Assembly (NCBI GenBank): GCA_023436825.1
Contig: JAEZHS010000578.1
Span: 1 to 12,654, forward strand
Direction of reading: 5' to 3'
Length of the DNA: 12,654 nt
Source of the DNA: Pseudomonadota bacterium
GTDB lineage: Bacteria > Pseudomonadota > Alphaproteobacteria > Reyranellales > Reyranellaceae
In this document: positions 1 through 7,371 of the stretch, in pieces
Numbering within the stretch: position 1 is the stretch's first letter
Layout: every line of letters starts with the position of its first letter
The notes under the pieces: model-generated
Database searches by the model: none
Seen by the model: the letters and a program-made list of their open reading frames with translations, nothing else
Told to the model about the DNA's origin: nothing
Position numbers and translations under genes: made by a program

Positions 1-4
1 GCTC

Positions 5-36
5 GCTCATGAATCATGAGCGCGCAGGATGCGCGC
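5..36. repeat. Two adjoining short inverted repeats downstream of dppF
   Basis: GCTCATG (5-11) and CATGAGC (15-21) form a perfect 7-bp inverted repeat around AAT. GCGCGC (20-25) and GCGCGC (31-36) form a second one around AGGAT. They lie just past the dppF stop codon, in the 64 bases that hold no gene. They could help end or stabilise the minus-strand transcript, but no T-run follows on that strand, so a classical intrinsic terminator is not supported. Confidence 0.35.
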
Positions 37-64
37 GGTCCGGAAGAACTTGACGCCCCCAGCG

Positions 65-1084
65 TCAGCCCGGAACCGACAGAGGTTCCGGAGACCCGCC
101 GACCGGCCGGCGCAGACAGGCGACGTGGTGGCCGGGCGCCACCTCGATCAGGGGCGGCGCCGTGACCTTGCACTCGGGCAACGCGTAGGGGCAGCGGGTG
201 TGAAAATGGCAACCGGGCGGCGGCTTGGCCGGGCTCGGCACGTCGCCCTGCACGATCCGCTTGCGCTTGCGCCGCCGCTTGGGATCGGGCGCGGTGGCGG
301 CCGACAGCAGCGCCTCGGTGTAGGGGTGCAGCGGCTGGGTGAAGAGCGTGCGCTTGGTCGTGAGCTCGACGATGCGGCCGAGATACATCACCGCGATGCG
401 ATGACTGATATGGCGCATCACGGCAAGGTCGTGGCTGATGAAGAGATAGGCGAGCCCGTATTCCTCCTGCAGGTCGATCAGCAGGTTGAGCACCTGCGCC
501 TGCACCGAGACGTCGAGCGCCGACACCGGCTCGTCGGCCACGATCAGCTCGGGATTGACCGACAGGGCCTTGGCGATGCCGAGCCGCTGGCGCTGGCCGC
601 CGGAGAACTCGTGGGCGTACTTGCGCATCGCCTCGGGCCTCAGGCCGACACGCCGGAAGAGCTGGGCGACGCGGTCGCCGGTCTCGCCGCCGCGCGTGAT
701 GCCGTAATTCTCCAACGGCTCGCCGACGATGGTCCCGGCCGCGAGACGCGGGTTCATCGACGAGTACGGGTCCTGGAAGATCGTCTGGATATGCCGGCGG
801 TGCTCCCACATGGCGGCCGGCTTGAGCTTGGTGACGTCCTCGCCGCTCAGCAGGATGCGCCCGGCGGTCGGCTCGATCAGCTTCAGCACGGTCTTGCCGA
901 TCGTCGACTTGCCGCAGCCCGATTCGCCCACCAGGCCCAGCGTCTCGCCCCTGGCGATGCTGAAGCTGACGCCGTCGACCGCCCTCACCTCGCCCACGCG
1001 GCGCTGCAGCAGGCCGCCCAGGATCGGGAAGTGCTTTACGAGGCCGTCGACCTCGAGGACGGGTGAGTTCGGGGCCGCGCTCAC
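65..1084 (-). CDS. dppF: Peptide-type ABC transporter ATP-binding protein (DppF/OppF family)
   Basis: One of two cytoplasmic ATPases that power import of peptides or similar solutes through DppB/DppC. The 339-residue product has Walker A GESGCGKS at 53-60, the Q-loop glutamine at 104, signature FSGGQ at 160-164, Walker B ending in DEP (Glu185) and the switch histidine in ISHD (218). A C-terminal oligopeptide-transporter domain follows, with PLHPYTEALL at 251-260 and cysteines at 292, 298, 305 and 323. Length is normal for the family. The GTG start at 1084-1082 overlaps the dppD stop as GTGA, and the product from there begins directly with the ATPase domain. The same frame stays open far upstream inside dppD, but that extension has no family similarity. 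It is the last gene of the cluster. GGQRQRLGIAKAL is typical of the F rather than the D subunit. Family is certain; dipeptide specificity is assumed. Confidence 0.95.
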   Translation of the reverse strand: MSAAPNSPVLEVDGLVKHFPILGGLLQRRVGEVRAVDGVSFSIARGETLGLVGESGCGKSTIGKTVLKLIEPTAGRILLSGEDVTKLKPAAMWEHRRHIQTIFQDPYSSMNPRLAAGTIVGEPLENYGITRGGETGDRVAQLFRRVGLRPEAMRKYAHEFSGGQRQRLGIAKALSVNPELIVADEPVSALDVSVQAQVLNLLIDLQEEYGLAYLFISHDLAVMRHISHRIAVMYLGRIVELTTKRTLFTQPLHPYTEALLSAATAPDPKRRRKRKRIVQGDVPSPAKPPPGCHFHTRCPYALPECKVTAPPLIEVAPGHHVACLRRPVGGSPEPLSVPG

Positions 1085-2067
1085 AGCTTGACCTCCCAGC
1101 ACGCCACGGTGTGACCGCCGCCGGCATCGACGAACGGCGGCGCCGTCGCGCGGCAGCGATCCGTGGCCAGCTCGCAGCGCGCGGCGAAGGCGCAGCCGAC
1201 GATCGGCTTCGTCAGGATCGGCACCAGGCCGGGGATCTCCTGCAGGCGCGGCCGCGTGCCGGCAGCGTCGGCCTCGACATCGAGCCGCGGGATCGCCCGC
1301 ATCAGGCCGCGCGTATAGGGATGCAGCGGCTTCTCGAACAGCGCCTCGACCGGCGCCTCCTCGACCTTGCGGCCGGCATACATCACGACGACGCGTTCGG
1401 TGGTCTCGGCGACGACGCCGAGGTCGTGGGTGATCAGCACAATCGCCGTGCCCGTCTTCTCCTTGAGCTCGATCATCAGGTCGAGGATCTGCGCCTGGAT
1501 GGTGACGTCGAGCGCCGTGGTCGGCTCGTCGGCGATCAGCACCTGGGGATCGCAGGAAAGCGCCATGGCGATCATGACGCGCTGGCGCATGCCGCCCGAA
1601 AGCTGGTGCGGGTATTCGTCGAGCCGGCGCCTGGCATCGGCGATGCGCACCAGGTCGAGCATCTCGCACGCCCGATCGCGCGCCGCCGACCACGGCACGC
1701 CGAGATGGCGCACCACGTTCTCGGCGATCTGGGTGCCGACGGTCAGCACCGGGTTCAGGCTGGTCATCGGCTCCTGGAAGATCATGGAGATGCGATGCCC
1801 GCGCAGGCTCTTCATCTCCTCCTCGGACAGGGCGGTGAGCTCGGTGCCTTCGAAGCGGATCGAGCCCTGGGCGATGCGGCCGGTCTCGGGCGGGATCAGG
1901 CGCAGGATGGAGAGTGCCGTGACCGACTTGCCGCAGCCCGATTCGCCCACGATGCCCAGCGTCTCGCCGCGCGCCACGTCGAACGACACGCCGTCGACCG
2001 CGCGCACGACGCCGTCCAGGGTGTTGAACTGCGTGTGGAGGTCGCGGACCTCGAGAATGGCGCTCAC
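1081..2067 (-). CDS. dppD: Peptide-type ABC transporter ATP-binding protein (DppD/OppD family)
   Basis: Partner ATPase of DppF in the cytoplasmic motor of the importer. The 328-residue product has Walker A GESGCGKS at 41-48, Q-loop Gln98, signature LSGGM at 156-160, Walker B VLIADEP at 176-182 with Glu181, and switch His214 in ITHD. The C-terminal peptide-transporter extension contains [14 protein letters not shown] and four cysteines at 292, 298, 305 and 323, the same numbering as in DppF. The signature [15 protein letters not shown] is characteristic of D subunits. The GTG start at 2067-2065 overlaps the dppC stop as GTGA, which implies translational coupling. The open frame continues upstream antisense-like through dppC, but only the part from this GTG matches the family. 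Confidence in the family is very high; the transported solute is unknown. Confidence 0.95.
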   Translation of the reverse strand: MSAILEVRDLHTQFNTLDGVVRAVDGVSFDVARGETLGIVGESGCGKSVTALSILRLIPPETGRIAQGSIRFEGTELTALSEEEMKSLRGHRISMIFQEPMTSLNPVLTVGTQIAENVVRHLGVPWSAARDRACEMLDLVRIADARRRLDEYPHQLSGGMRQRVMIAMALSCDPQVLIADEPTTALDVTIQAQILDLMIELKEKTGTAIVLITHDLGVVAETTERVVVMYAGRKVEEAPVEALFEKPLHPYTRGLMRAIPRLDVEADAAGTRPRLQEIPGLVPILTKPIVGCAFAARCELATDRCRATAPPFVDAGGGHTVACWEVKL

Positions 2068-2939
2068 AGGCGTCTCGCCAGGCGCGGATCGAGCCGGTCG
2101 CGCAAGCCGTCGCCCAGCAGGTTCACCGCCAGCACGGTGACGGCGAGGAAGGCGCCGGGGATCAGGATCGTCCAGGGCGCGATCTGGAAGAAGGTCTTGC
2201 CCTGGGAAATGATGTTGCCCCAGCTCGGCACTTCCAGCGGCACGCCGGCGCCGAGGAAGCTCAGTCCCGCCTCGATCAGCATGGCCGAGGCGCAGACATA
2301 GGTCGATTGCACGATCAGCGGCGCCAGGGTGTTGGGCAGGACGTGCCGCACCAGCAGCTTCATGTTCTTCGTGCCGCCGGCAATGGCGCTCTCGATATAC
2401 GGTTGGGAGCGGATCGAGAGCACCACGGCGCGGACCACGCGCACGACCCGCGGCACCTCGGGAACGATGATGGCGACGATGACGATGCCGAGCCCGGGCC
2501 GCGCCAGGGTGATCAGGGCGATGGCGAGCAGGATCGACGGGATCGCCATCAGCCCGTCCATGACGCGCATGACGATGCCGTCGATGCGCTTGAAGTAGCC
2601 GCAGGCGGGCCCGAGGGCGAGGCCCAGCGCGCTCGAGATCACGGCCACCGAGAGGCCGACGATCAGCGAGACCCGCGCCCCGTAGACCGTGCGTGAGAAG
2701 ACGTCGCGGCCGAACTGGTCGGTGCCGAACCACCAGCGCTCCGAGGGCGGACGCAGGCGGTTGACCGGTGCGATCTTGAACGGGTCGTGCGTCGCGATCA
2801 GCGGCGCGAAGACCGCCATCAGGATCAGCAGGGCGAGCAGCACGCCGCCGAAGCCGATGGTCGGATTGCGCCGGATCGCCGTCCACAGCGAGAAGGGACG
2901 CGACGGCAGCGCGGCGAGATCGTCGGTGATGACGGTCAT
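2064..2939 (-). CDS. dppC: Peptide-type ABC transporter permease (DppC/OppC family)
   Basis: Inner-membrane channel subunit that pairs with DppB. The 291-residue protein has a cytoplasmic N-terminus, a first membrane helix at about 31-50, then the OppC N-terminal motif [19 protein letters not shown] (71-89). The permease domain follows, with several hydrophobic segments and the EAA coupling loop at roughly 183-202 ([20 protein letters not shown]), which contacts the ATPases. The C-terminus [12 protein letters not shown] is the usual family ending. The ATG at 2939-2937 is one base after the dppB stop (TGA, C, ATG), so the two permeases should be translated together. Its stop overlaps the dppD GTG start. 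Length and architecture are normal. Confidence 0.95.
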   Translation of the reverse strand: MTVITDDLAALPSRPFSLWTAIRRNPTIGFGGVLLALLILMAVFAPLIATHDPFKIAPVNRLRPPSERWWFGTDQFGRDVFSRTVYGARVSLIVGLSVAVISSALGLALGPACGYFKRIDGIVMRVMDGLMAIPSILLAIALITLARPGLGIVIVAIIVPEVPRVVRVVRAVVLSIRSQPYIESAIAGGTKNMKLLVRHVLPNTLAPLIVQSTYVCASAMLIEAGLSFLGAGVPLEVPSWGNIISQGKTFFQIAPWTILIPGAFLAVTVLAVNLLGDGLRDRLDPRLARRL

Positions 2940-2940
2940 G

Positions 2941-3882
2941 TCAGTACCGGATCCGGGGATCGAGGAAGGCGTAGGAGATGTCGATGATCAGGTTCACGAC
3001 GACCTTGACCCCGGCGAACACCAGGATCAGCCCCTGCACGATCGGATAGTCGCGCTTCAGCACGGCGTCGACGGTGAGCCGGCCGAGGCCCGGGATGTTG
3101 AACACGGTCTCGGTGATGACCACGCCCGAAATCAGCAGCGCGATGCCGATGCCGATCACGGTGACGATGGGCACCGAGGCGTTCTTCAACGCATGCAGCA
3201 GGAGAACGCGGTCGGTCGCCAGGCCCTTGGCGTTGGCGGTGCGGATATAGTCCTGCTGCAGCACCTCCAGCATGGAGGCGCGGGTGATGCGGGCGATCAG
3301 AGCCATGTAGGTGACGCCGAGCGCCACCGACGGCAGGATCAGGCTTTCGACGAACGGCCAGAGGCCGGCGCTCAGCGGCTGGTAGCCCTGCACCGGCAGG
3401 AGCTGCCATTGCACGGCGAAGAAGTAGATCAGGACATAGGCCAGCACGAACACCGGCATGGCGAAGCCCAGCACTGCGAAGCCCATGACCAGGCGGTCGA
3501 CCAGCTTGCGCGCCTTCCAGGCCGCCACCACGCCGATGGGAATGGCGAGCGCCACCGCCACGAACAGCGTCGACAGCGTGAGCGCGATCGTGGGCTCCAC
3601 GCGCTGGGCCATCAGGCGCGTCACCGGCAGGTTGGAGAAGATCGACACGCCCAGGTCGCCCTGCAGCAACGCCCATACCCAGACGACGAACTGCTCGACC
3701 AGCGGCCGGTCGAGGCCGAGCTTGACGCGCACGGCGGCGATCGCCTCGCTGGTGGCGTCCTCGCCGGCGATGATCGCGGCCGGATCGCCCGGTGCGAGAC
3801 GCAGCAGGAAGAAGACAAACAGCGCCACCACGGCCATCACCGGCAGGGTGGCGAACAGACGGCGGATGATATAGGCGGTCAT
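2941..3882 (-). CDS. dppB: Peptide-type ABC transporter permease (DppB/OppB family)
   Basis: Inner-membrane channel subunit partnering DppC. The 313-residue product opens with the family-typical MTAYIIRRLFATLPVM, a first helix at about 11-30 and the RLAPGDP motif (28-34). It continues with LGLDRPLVEQF, a membrane domain, an EAA-type loop at roughly 211-235 (DYIRTANAKGLATDRVLLLH) and the C-terminal FLDPRIRY. I chose the ATG at 3882-3880 because homologues begin at this MxxYIxRR sequence. An in-frame GTG at 3900-3898 would add six residues (to MARAQHMTAY...) and cannot be excluded. Neither start has a good Shine-Dalgarno at normal spacing. A purine-rich GGGGGAGAGG lies 28 bases or more upstream, inside an inverted repeat, and precedes a possible 10-codon leader ORF. 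Confidence 0.94.
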   Translation of the reverse strand: MTAYIIRRLFATLPVMAVVALFVFFLLRLAPGDPAAIIAGEDATSEAIAAVRVKLGLDRPLVEQFVVWVWALLQGDLGVSIFSNLPVTRLMAQRVEPTIALTLSTLFVAVALAIPIGVVAAWKARKLVDRLVMGFAVLGFAMPVFVLAYVLIYFFAVQWQLLPVQGYQPLSAGLWPFVESLILPSVALGVTYMALIARITRASMLEVLQQDYIRTANAKGLATDRVLLLHALKNASVPIVTVIGIGIALLISGVVITETVFNIPGLGRLTVDAVLKRDYPIVQGLILVFAGVKVVVNLIIDISYAFLDPRIRY

Positions 3883-3911
3883 ATGCTGGGCGCGCGCCAC
3901 TCATGCGTCAT
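3879..3911 (-). CDS. Possible 10-codon leader ORF ending at the dppB start
   Basis: ATG at 3911-3909 opens a short frame encoding MTHEWRAPSI. Its TGA (3881-3879) overlaps the dppB ATG as ATGA. GGGGGAGAGG, the arm of the neighbouring repeat, lies three bases upstream, and its GGAG core sits about six bases from the ATG, which is a usable ribosome-binding site. The ORF may deliver ribosomes to the otherwise poorly signalled dppB start. The peptide has no recognisable feature, and a frame this short can arise by chance. This is an inference from layout only. Confidence 0.25.
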   Translation of the reverse strand: MTHEWRAPSI

Positions 3912-3914
3912 GTT

Positions 3915-4010
3915 CCTCTCCCCCTTGGGGGAGAGGTTGGGTGAGGGGGTGGGGAAGATTGCCTCCTGCATCACCCACTCACCCAGCCCCTCCCCCAAAA
4001 GGGGGAGAGG
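3915..4010. repeat. Long compound intergenic inverted repeat
   Basis: Left arm 3915-3951 and right arm 3972-4010 are near-perfect reverse complements, separated by about 20 bases. Each arm contains its own palindrome: CCTCTCCCCC-TT-GGGGGAGAGG on the left, and on the right CCCCTCCCCC-AAAA-GGGGGAGAGG with one mismatch. The outer parts match as GGGTGAGGGGGTG against CACCCACTCACCC. It fills most of the gap between the binding-protein gene and dppB. Possible roles are an intercistronic RNA structure that lowers permease expression relative to the binding protein, or a miniature dispersed repeat. No transposase-like ends or target duplications are evident. Confidence 0.85.
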
Positions 4011-4040
4011 AGCATGAAAGCAGCGTGAGAGGAGCATGAA
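4005..4040. repeat. Direct repeat of GAGAGGAGCATGAA
   Basis: The 14-base sequence GAGAGGAGCATGAA occurs at 4005-4018 and again at 4027-4040, a 22-base period. The first copy is the tail of the long inverted repeat. The same GGAGCATGA tail recurs near 7338-7347, which links the two intergenic elements as one family. It lies just downstream of the binding-protein stop on the minus strand. Confidence 0.75.
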
Positions 4041-4063
4041 TGGCGAGGATGCCATGAACCTCT

Positions 4064-5647
4064 CTATTTCTTCGTAATGCCCCACAGCACCGCCAGCCCG
4101 GTGTTGGGCACGATGCCGTCGATGCGGTCGGCGCGATAGGCCAGCGGCGTATCCCATTGACCGAACGGCAGGAACACGACGTTCTCCATCGCCTTGGTCT
4201 GCAGGTCCTTGGCGATCTTCTTACGTTCCTCCTCGGTCGCGGCCATGCCGAAGGCGTTGCGCAGCTTCTCGACCTCCGGATCGCACGGCCAGCCGAACAG
4301 GCCCTTGTCGCAGGCAGCACCGATCCAGGTATGCAGCACCGGATTGGACGAGCCGACGCCGCCCGAGGTGGTGACGAAGATGTTCCAGCCGCCCTGCGCC
4401 GGCGGCTCCTTCTTGGCGCGACGCGACACGACCGAGCCCCAGTCTATCGACTGGACGTCGACGTTGATGCCGGCTTCGCGCATCGCCTGGATCAGCACCT
4501 GGGTGGCGGGCGTGATGGTGTTGTGGTCGGTGGCGGCCAGCACGGTGATCGGCTCGCCGTTGTAGCCGGCTTCCTTCAGGAGCTGCAGCGCCTTCTTGGG
4601 ATTGTATTCCTTCATGAAGGCGGTGCCGCCGTCGTTCTCGTACGGGCCGCCGCAAGTCAGGAGTCCCGGGCAGACGCGGTAGTACTTGGGATCGCCGACG
4701 ATGGCGCGCAGGAAGTCTTCCTGGTTGATGAGGTAGTACATCGCCTGGCGCGCCTTCACGTTGTTGAAGGGCGGATGCAGGTGATTGAGCCGGATCATGC
4801 CCTGCGTGCTGTCGATCTTGCCCGTCTTCATCAGCTTGACGCCCTTGGCCTTGGCGAGCAGCGGCAGGAAGTCGTTGGGCGGCTGTTCGTAGAAATCGAT
4901 CTCGCCGTTGACCAGGGCCGACATCGCCGTCTGCGGATCGGAGATCCACACCAGCTCGATACGGTCGACGCCGGGGATCTTGGCGCCGGCGAACGACGAC
5001 GGCGCCTCGCTGCGGGCGACGTAGTCCTTGTTCTTGAGATAGACCGCCTTGCTGCCCGGCACCCACTGGTCCTTGGCGAAGATGTAGGGACCCGAGCCGA
5101 CCGAATCCTTGACCTGCTGCTGCGGGTCGGTCATCGCGTCCTTCTCGCGCATGATGGCGGCGATCGAGCTCTGGCTCTTGCCCAGCGATTCCAGGACCAT
5201 GCCGTAGGGCTCACGCAGCACCATGGTGAAGGTCTTGTCGTCGACCGGCTCGAGCTTGGTGACGAAGCCCATCAGGCGCTGGCCGACGCCGTCCTTGGCG
5301 CCCCAGCGCTTCAGCGAGGCGATCACGTCCTTGGTCGTTACCGGCGAGCCGTCATGGAACTTCAGCCCGTCGCGCAAGGTGAAGGTGTAGGTCAACCGGT
5401 CCGGGCTGATCTCGTACTTGCCTACCATCTGCGGCTGCGGCTTCTGGTTGGCGTCGTTGCCGAACAGCGTGTCGTAGACCAGCGCGCCATGGATGTTGGC
5501 AATGGTCTGGGTGGTCCAGACTGGATCGATGACGCGCACATCCGCGTGCATCACCGCCTTCAAGACCTTTTCCTGGGCCATTGCCGAAAACGGCAAAGCG
5601 AGCGCGGCCAGCGACGCTGAAAGGCCCGCCAATACTCGGAACATCAT
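4064..5647 (-). CDS. Peptide-type ABC transporter substrate-binding protein (SBP family 5)
   Basis: Periplasmic receptor that delivers solute to DppBCDF. The 527-residue precursor has a Sec signal peptide: MMFR, a hydrophobic stretch to about residue 20, and probable cleavage after AMA at 24. The mature protein has family hallmarks, including the early strand LKAVMHADVRVIDPVW, LVYDTLF, and the block TYTFTLRDGLKFHDGSPVTT followed by KDVIASLKRW. Cysteine pairs CPGLLTC and CDKGLFGWPC are likely periplasmic disulfides. Size is typical (500-550). The ATG at 5647-5645 is preceded by GAGGGG (5658-5653) with five-base spacing; a second ATG follows immediately. It is the first gene of the transporter block, 163 bases before dppB, with a strong RNA hairpin between. 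The family binds di/oligopeptides, but also opines, nickel, glutathione and sugars, so the ligand remains open. Confidence 0.94.
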   Translation of the reverse strand: MMFRVLAGLSASLAALALPFSAMAQEKVLKAVMHADVRVIDPVWTTQTIANIHGALVYDTLFGNDANQKPQPQMVGKYEISPDRLTYTFTLRDGLKFHDGSPVTTKDVIASLKRWGAKDGVGQRLMGFVTKLEPVDDKTFTMVLREPYGMVLESLGKSQSSIAAIMREKDAMTDPQQQVKDSVGSGPYIFAKDQWVPGSKAVYLKNKDYVARSEAPSSFAGAKIPGVDRIELVWISDPQTAMSALVNGEIDFYEQPPNDFLPLLAKAKGVKLMKTGKIDSTQGMIRLNHLHPPFNNVKARQAMYYLINQEDFLRAIVGDPKYYRVCPGLLTCGGPYENDGGTAFMKEYNPKKALQLLKEAGYNGEPITVLAATDHNTITPATQVLIQAMREAGINVDVQSIDWGSVVSRRAKKEPPAQGGWNIFVTTSGGVGSSNPVLHTWIGAACDKGLFGWPCDPEVEKLRNAFGMAATEEERKKIAKDLQTKAMENVVFLPFGQWDTPLAYRADRIDGIVPNTGLAVLWGITKK

Positions 5648-5703
5648 TGAGTCCCCTCTAAAACTCCCCGATCCGTCACAAACTATGCAAAGCCCGGGCC
5701 TTT

Positions 5704-5770
5704 GTCATCCCGAGCGCAGCGCGGGATCTTTCAGGCAACAGGAACGATCCCTCGCTGCGCTCGGGACGAC
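5704..5770. repeat. REP-like imperfect palindrome (GTCATCCCGAGCGCAGCG type)
   Basis: The 25 bases at 5704-5728, beginning GTCATCCCGAGCGCAGCG, match the reverse complement of 5746-5770 at 23 of 25 positions, with a 17-base spacer. From memory, this sequence type is a common dispersed intergenic repeat in many GC-rich genomes. It fills most of the gap between the M81 peptidase stop and the binding-protein gene. It may form a transcript hairpin between the enzyme genes and the transporter genes. No T-run follows. Confidence 0.85.
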
Positions 5771-5802
5771 CGCGGCCGGTTACGACAAGCCGTGCGACGC
5801 GT

Positions 5803-7275
5803 TCAATAGATCAATCCACGCGGTTTCGCGTCCTGATCCAGCGGCCAGATCGGACGCTCGACCTTGGTGTACGGGACCTTTCTGTGATCGCGGCGCAGCG
5901 GTCCGCTCGATTCGACATAGACGACCTTCTTGGCGATCGGACCGTACGCCGCCATGAAATGGTTGGTCGATTTCACGACCACGATCTTCTTCTGCGTCGG
6001 ATCGATGCCCACGTTGGTGAACAGCTCCAGTCCCGTCGCTTGCGTCCGATTGGCAATCAGCACGACGTCGACGCCGCCGACGCGCACGGCGGCGCAGTCG
6101 CCCACCGGGACCTGCGTCGGCCCGAAACGCTGCCAGGCGTTGCGCTTGAGGCCGATGATCTCGACCTCGGCATCGACCGGCAGGCCCGAGCTGGGCGCGA
6201 TCTTGCCGCCGAAGCGCAGGCCGATCTTGGCGCCGAGGCCGGCATCGAAGCAGATGCGCACGGCGATCGGATCCCAGATCGGGCCGAGGCAGGCGTTCTC
6301 GACCTTGCTCGCGATCAGGTGGCGCAGGATGTCGGTATTGTCCGACGGCGCGCCGCCGCCGGCATTGTCGGCGGGATCGGCGATCACCACCGGCAGGTCG
6401 TTGAATGCCACGCCCTCGGCGACGCCGGCCGCCACGTCGAACGACGGCGGCTGGGTCTTGCCGCGCAGGCCGACGAGCTCCTCGCCGAGCCTGGTCGCCA
6501 GCGCGTCGGCCTTCTTCTTGTCGCCGTCGGCGATCACCAGCACGCGGGTGCCGATCTCGGCCACGTCGCCGTACGGGAAGCAGTGCGCGATCGACACCGA
6601 CAGGATGCCGTCCTTGCCCTCCATCGCCTTGATGCGGTCGACCAGGCCGCGCATCGGCTGGATGGTGGTGGGATAGCTCTGGATCTGGCGGCAGTCGTAG
6701 ACCGACGTCACCGGCTTCACCTCGCCGCGCAGGGTCGCCAGCACGAGATCGAGCACGTCCTCGGCGCGCTCGACGACGTCGGTGTGCGGGAATTCCTTGT
6801 AGAGCACGATGATGTCGGCCGCCGACACGCGCTTCATCGTGAGGTGGCAGTGCGGGTCGAGCTCGACGCCGATCACGCATTTCGGCCCGACGATCGCCCG
6901 CGCCCGCTCGATGATGTCGCCTTCGACGTCGTCATAGCCGTGCGCCACCATGGCGCCGTGCAGGCCGAGCAGCAGGCCGTCGACCGGCATCGCCGCCTTG
7001 AGCTGATCCAGGATCTCGTCGCGCATGGTCTCGTAATCGGCGCGGTTGGTCGTGCCGGCGGGGCTGGCGGCAAAGCAGCTCCCCTCGATCAGCTCGAAGC
7101 CTTCCGCCTCGGCCCGCTTGCGGCCGACGAACAGCGGTGCCGTGCACATGCGCGGCGCATCGGCCGGATGCTCGCCCGGCCGCAGGAACACCGATTCGCG
7201 GTAGTTCTCGATGCTGGTCGGCAGCGGCGAGAAGGTGTTGGTCTCGGTGGCGAGCGTGGCGGTGAACAGGCGCAT
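5803..7275 (-). CDS. M81 family (MlrC-like) zinc metallopeptidase
   Basis: The family type member, MlrC, cleaves linearised microcystin and nodularin in bacteria that degrade these cyclic peptides; most relatives have unknown substrates. The 490-residue length is normal. Visible family motifs are TETNTFSPLPT (10-20), LHGAMVAHGYDDVEGD (105-120), ELDPHCHLT (138-146), EFPHTD (161-166), then the C-terminal-domain motif ADPADNAGGGAPSDNT (299-314) and VKSTNHF (434-440). The conserved Glu, Asp and His residues in the first three are the likely zinc and catalytic ligands. There is no signal peptide, so it should act in the cytoplasm on an imported substrate. The ATG at 7275 has AAGGA five bases upstream. 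It lies 96 bases after the deacetylase and 155 before the binding-protein gene, all on one strand, consistent with peptide or amide catabolism. Confidence 0.93.
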   Translation of the reverse strand: MRLFTATLATETNTFSPLPTSIENYRESVFLRPGEHPADAPRMCTAPLFVGRKRAEAEGFELIEGSCFAASPAGTTNRADYETMRDEILDQLKAAMPVDGLLLGLHGAMVAHGYDDVEGDIIERARAIVGPKCVIGVELDPHCHLTMKRVSAADIIVLYKEFPHTDVVERAEDVLDLVLATLRGEVKPVTSVYDCRQIQSYPTTIQPMRGLVDRIKAMEGKDGILSVSIAHCFPYGDVAEIGTRVLVIADGDKKKADALATRLGEELVGLRGKTQPPSFDVAAGVAEGVAFNDLPVVIADPADNAGGGAPSDNTDILRHLIASKVENACLGPIWDPIAVRICFDAGLGAKIGLRFGGKIAPSSGLPVDAEVEIIGLKRNAWQRFGPTQVPVGDCAAVRVGGVDVVLIANRTQATGLELFTNVGIDPTQKKIVVVKSTNHFMAAYGPIAKKVVYVESSGPLRRDHRKVPYTKVERPIWPLDQDAKPRGLIY

Positions 7276-7296
7276 GGTGGTCCTTCTGGCTCTTCT

Positions 7297-7346
7297 TGCT
7301 CCTCTCCCCCTTCATGCTCCTCTCCCCCAAGGGGGAGAGGAGCATG
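7297..7346. repeat. Perfect 16-bp inverted repeat plus direct copy, CTCTCCCCC family
   Basis: CATGCTCCTCTCCCCC (7313-7328) and GGGGGAGAGGAGCATG (7331-7346) are perfect reverse complements separated by AA. A further direct copy of TGCTCCTCTCCCCC lies at 7297-7310, 18 bases before the one at 7315-7328. The 18-base GGGGGAGAGGAGCATGAA at 4001-4018 is found here in reverse orientation at 7311-7328. On the minus strand this sits in the gap between the deacetylase stop and the M81 ribosome-binding site, so it would form a stable intercistronic hairpin. Confidence 0.85.
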
Positions 7347-7371
7347 AGAGGTGAGTTGGGGCGCGATACTT

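Noticed and set aside
1085..1693. Upstream open extension of the dppF frame
   Set aside because: It overlaps dppD in another frame and has no ATPase similarity. The recognisable protein starts at the GTG at 1084.
3915..4010. Reading the C/G-rich inverted repeat as an intrinsic terminator or CRISPR unit
   Set aside because: There is no T-run after the stem on either strand, and only one large inverted pair is present rather than regularly spaced direct repeats with unique spacers.
4157..5620. Long open frame (487 codons) antisense to the substrate-binding protein gene
   Set aside because: Its translation is low-complexity and rich in Arg, His, Asp and Gly, with no domain, membrane or signal features. 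It is the usual antisense shadow of a GC-rich gene. Similar frames opposite M81 (5884-7347), the fused permease (9804-11165) and the dpp genes were rejected for the same reason.
5648..5703. Possible promoter for the transporter block (TTGCAT on the minus strand near 5690)
   Set aside because: No convincing -10 sequence lies at 16-18 bases, so no promoter was called; the block may be co-transcribed with the upstream enzyme genes.
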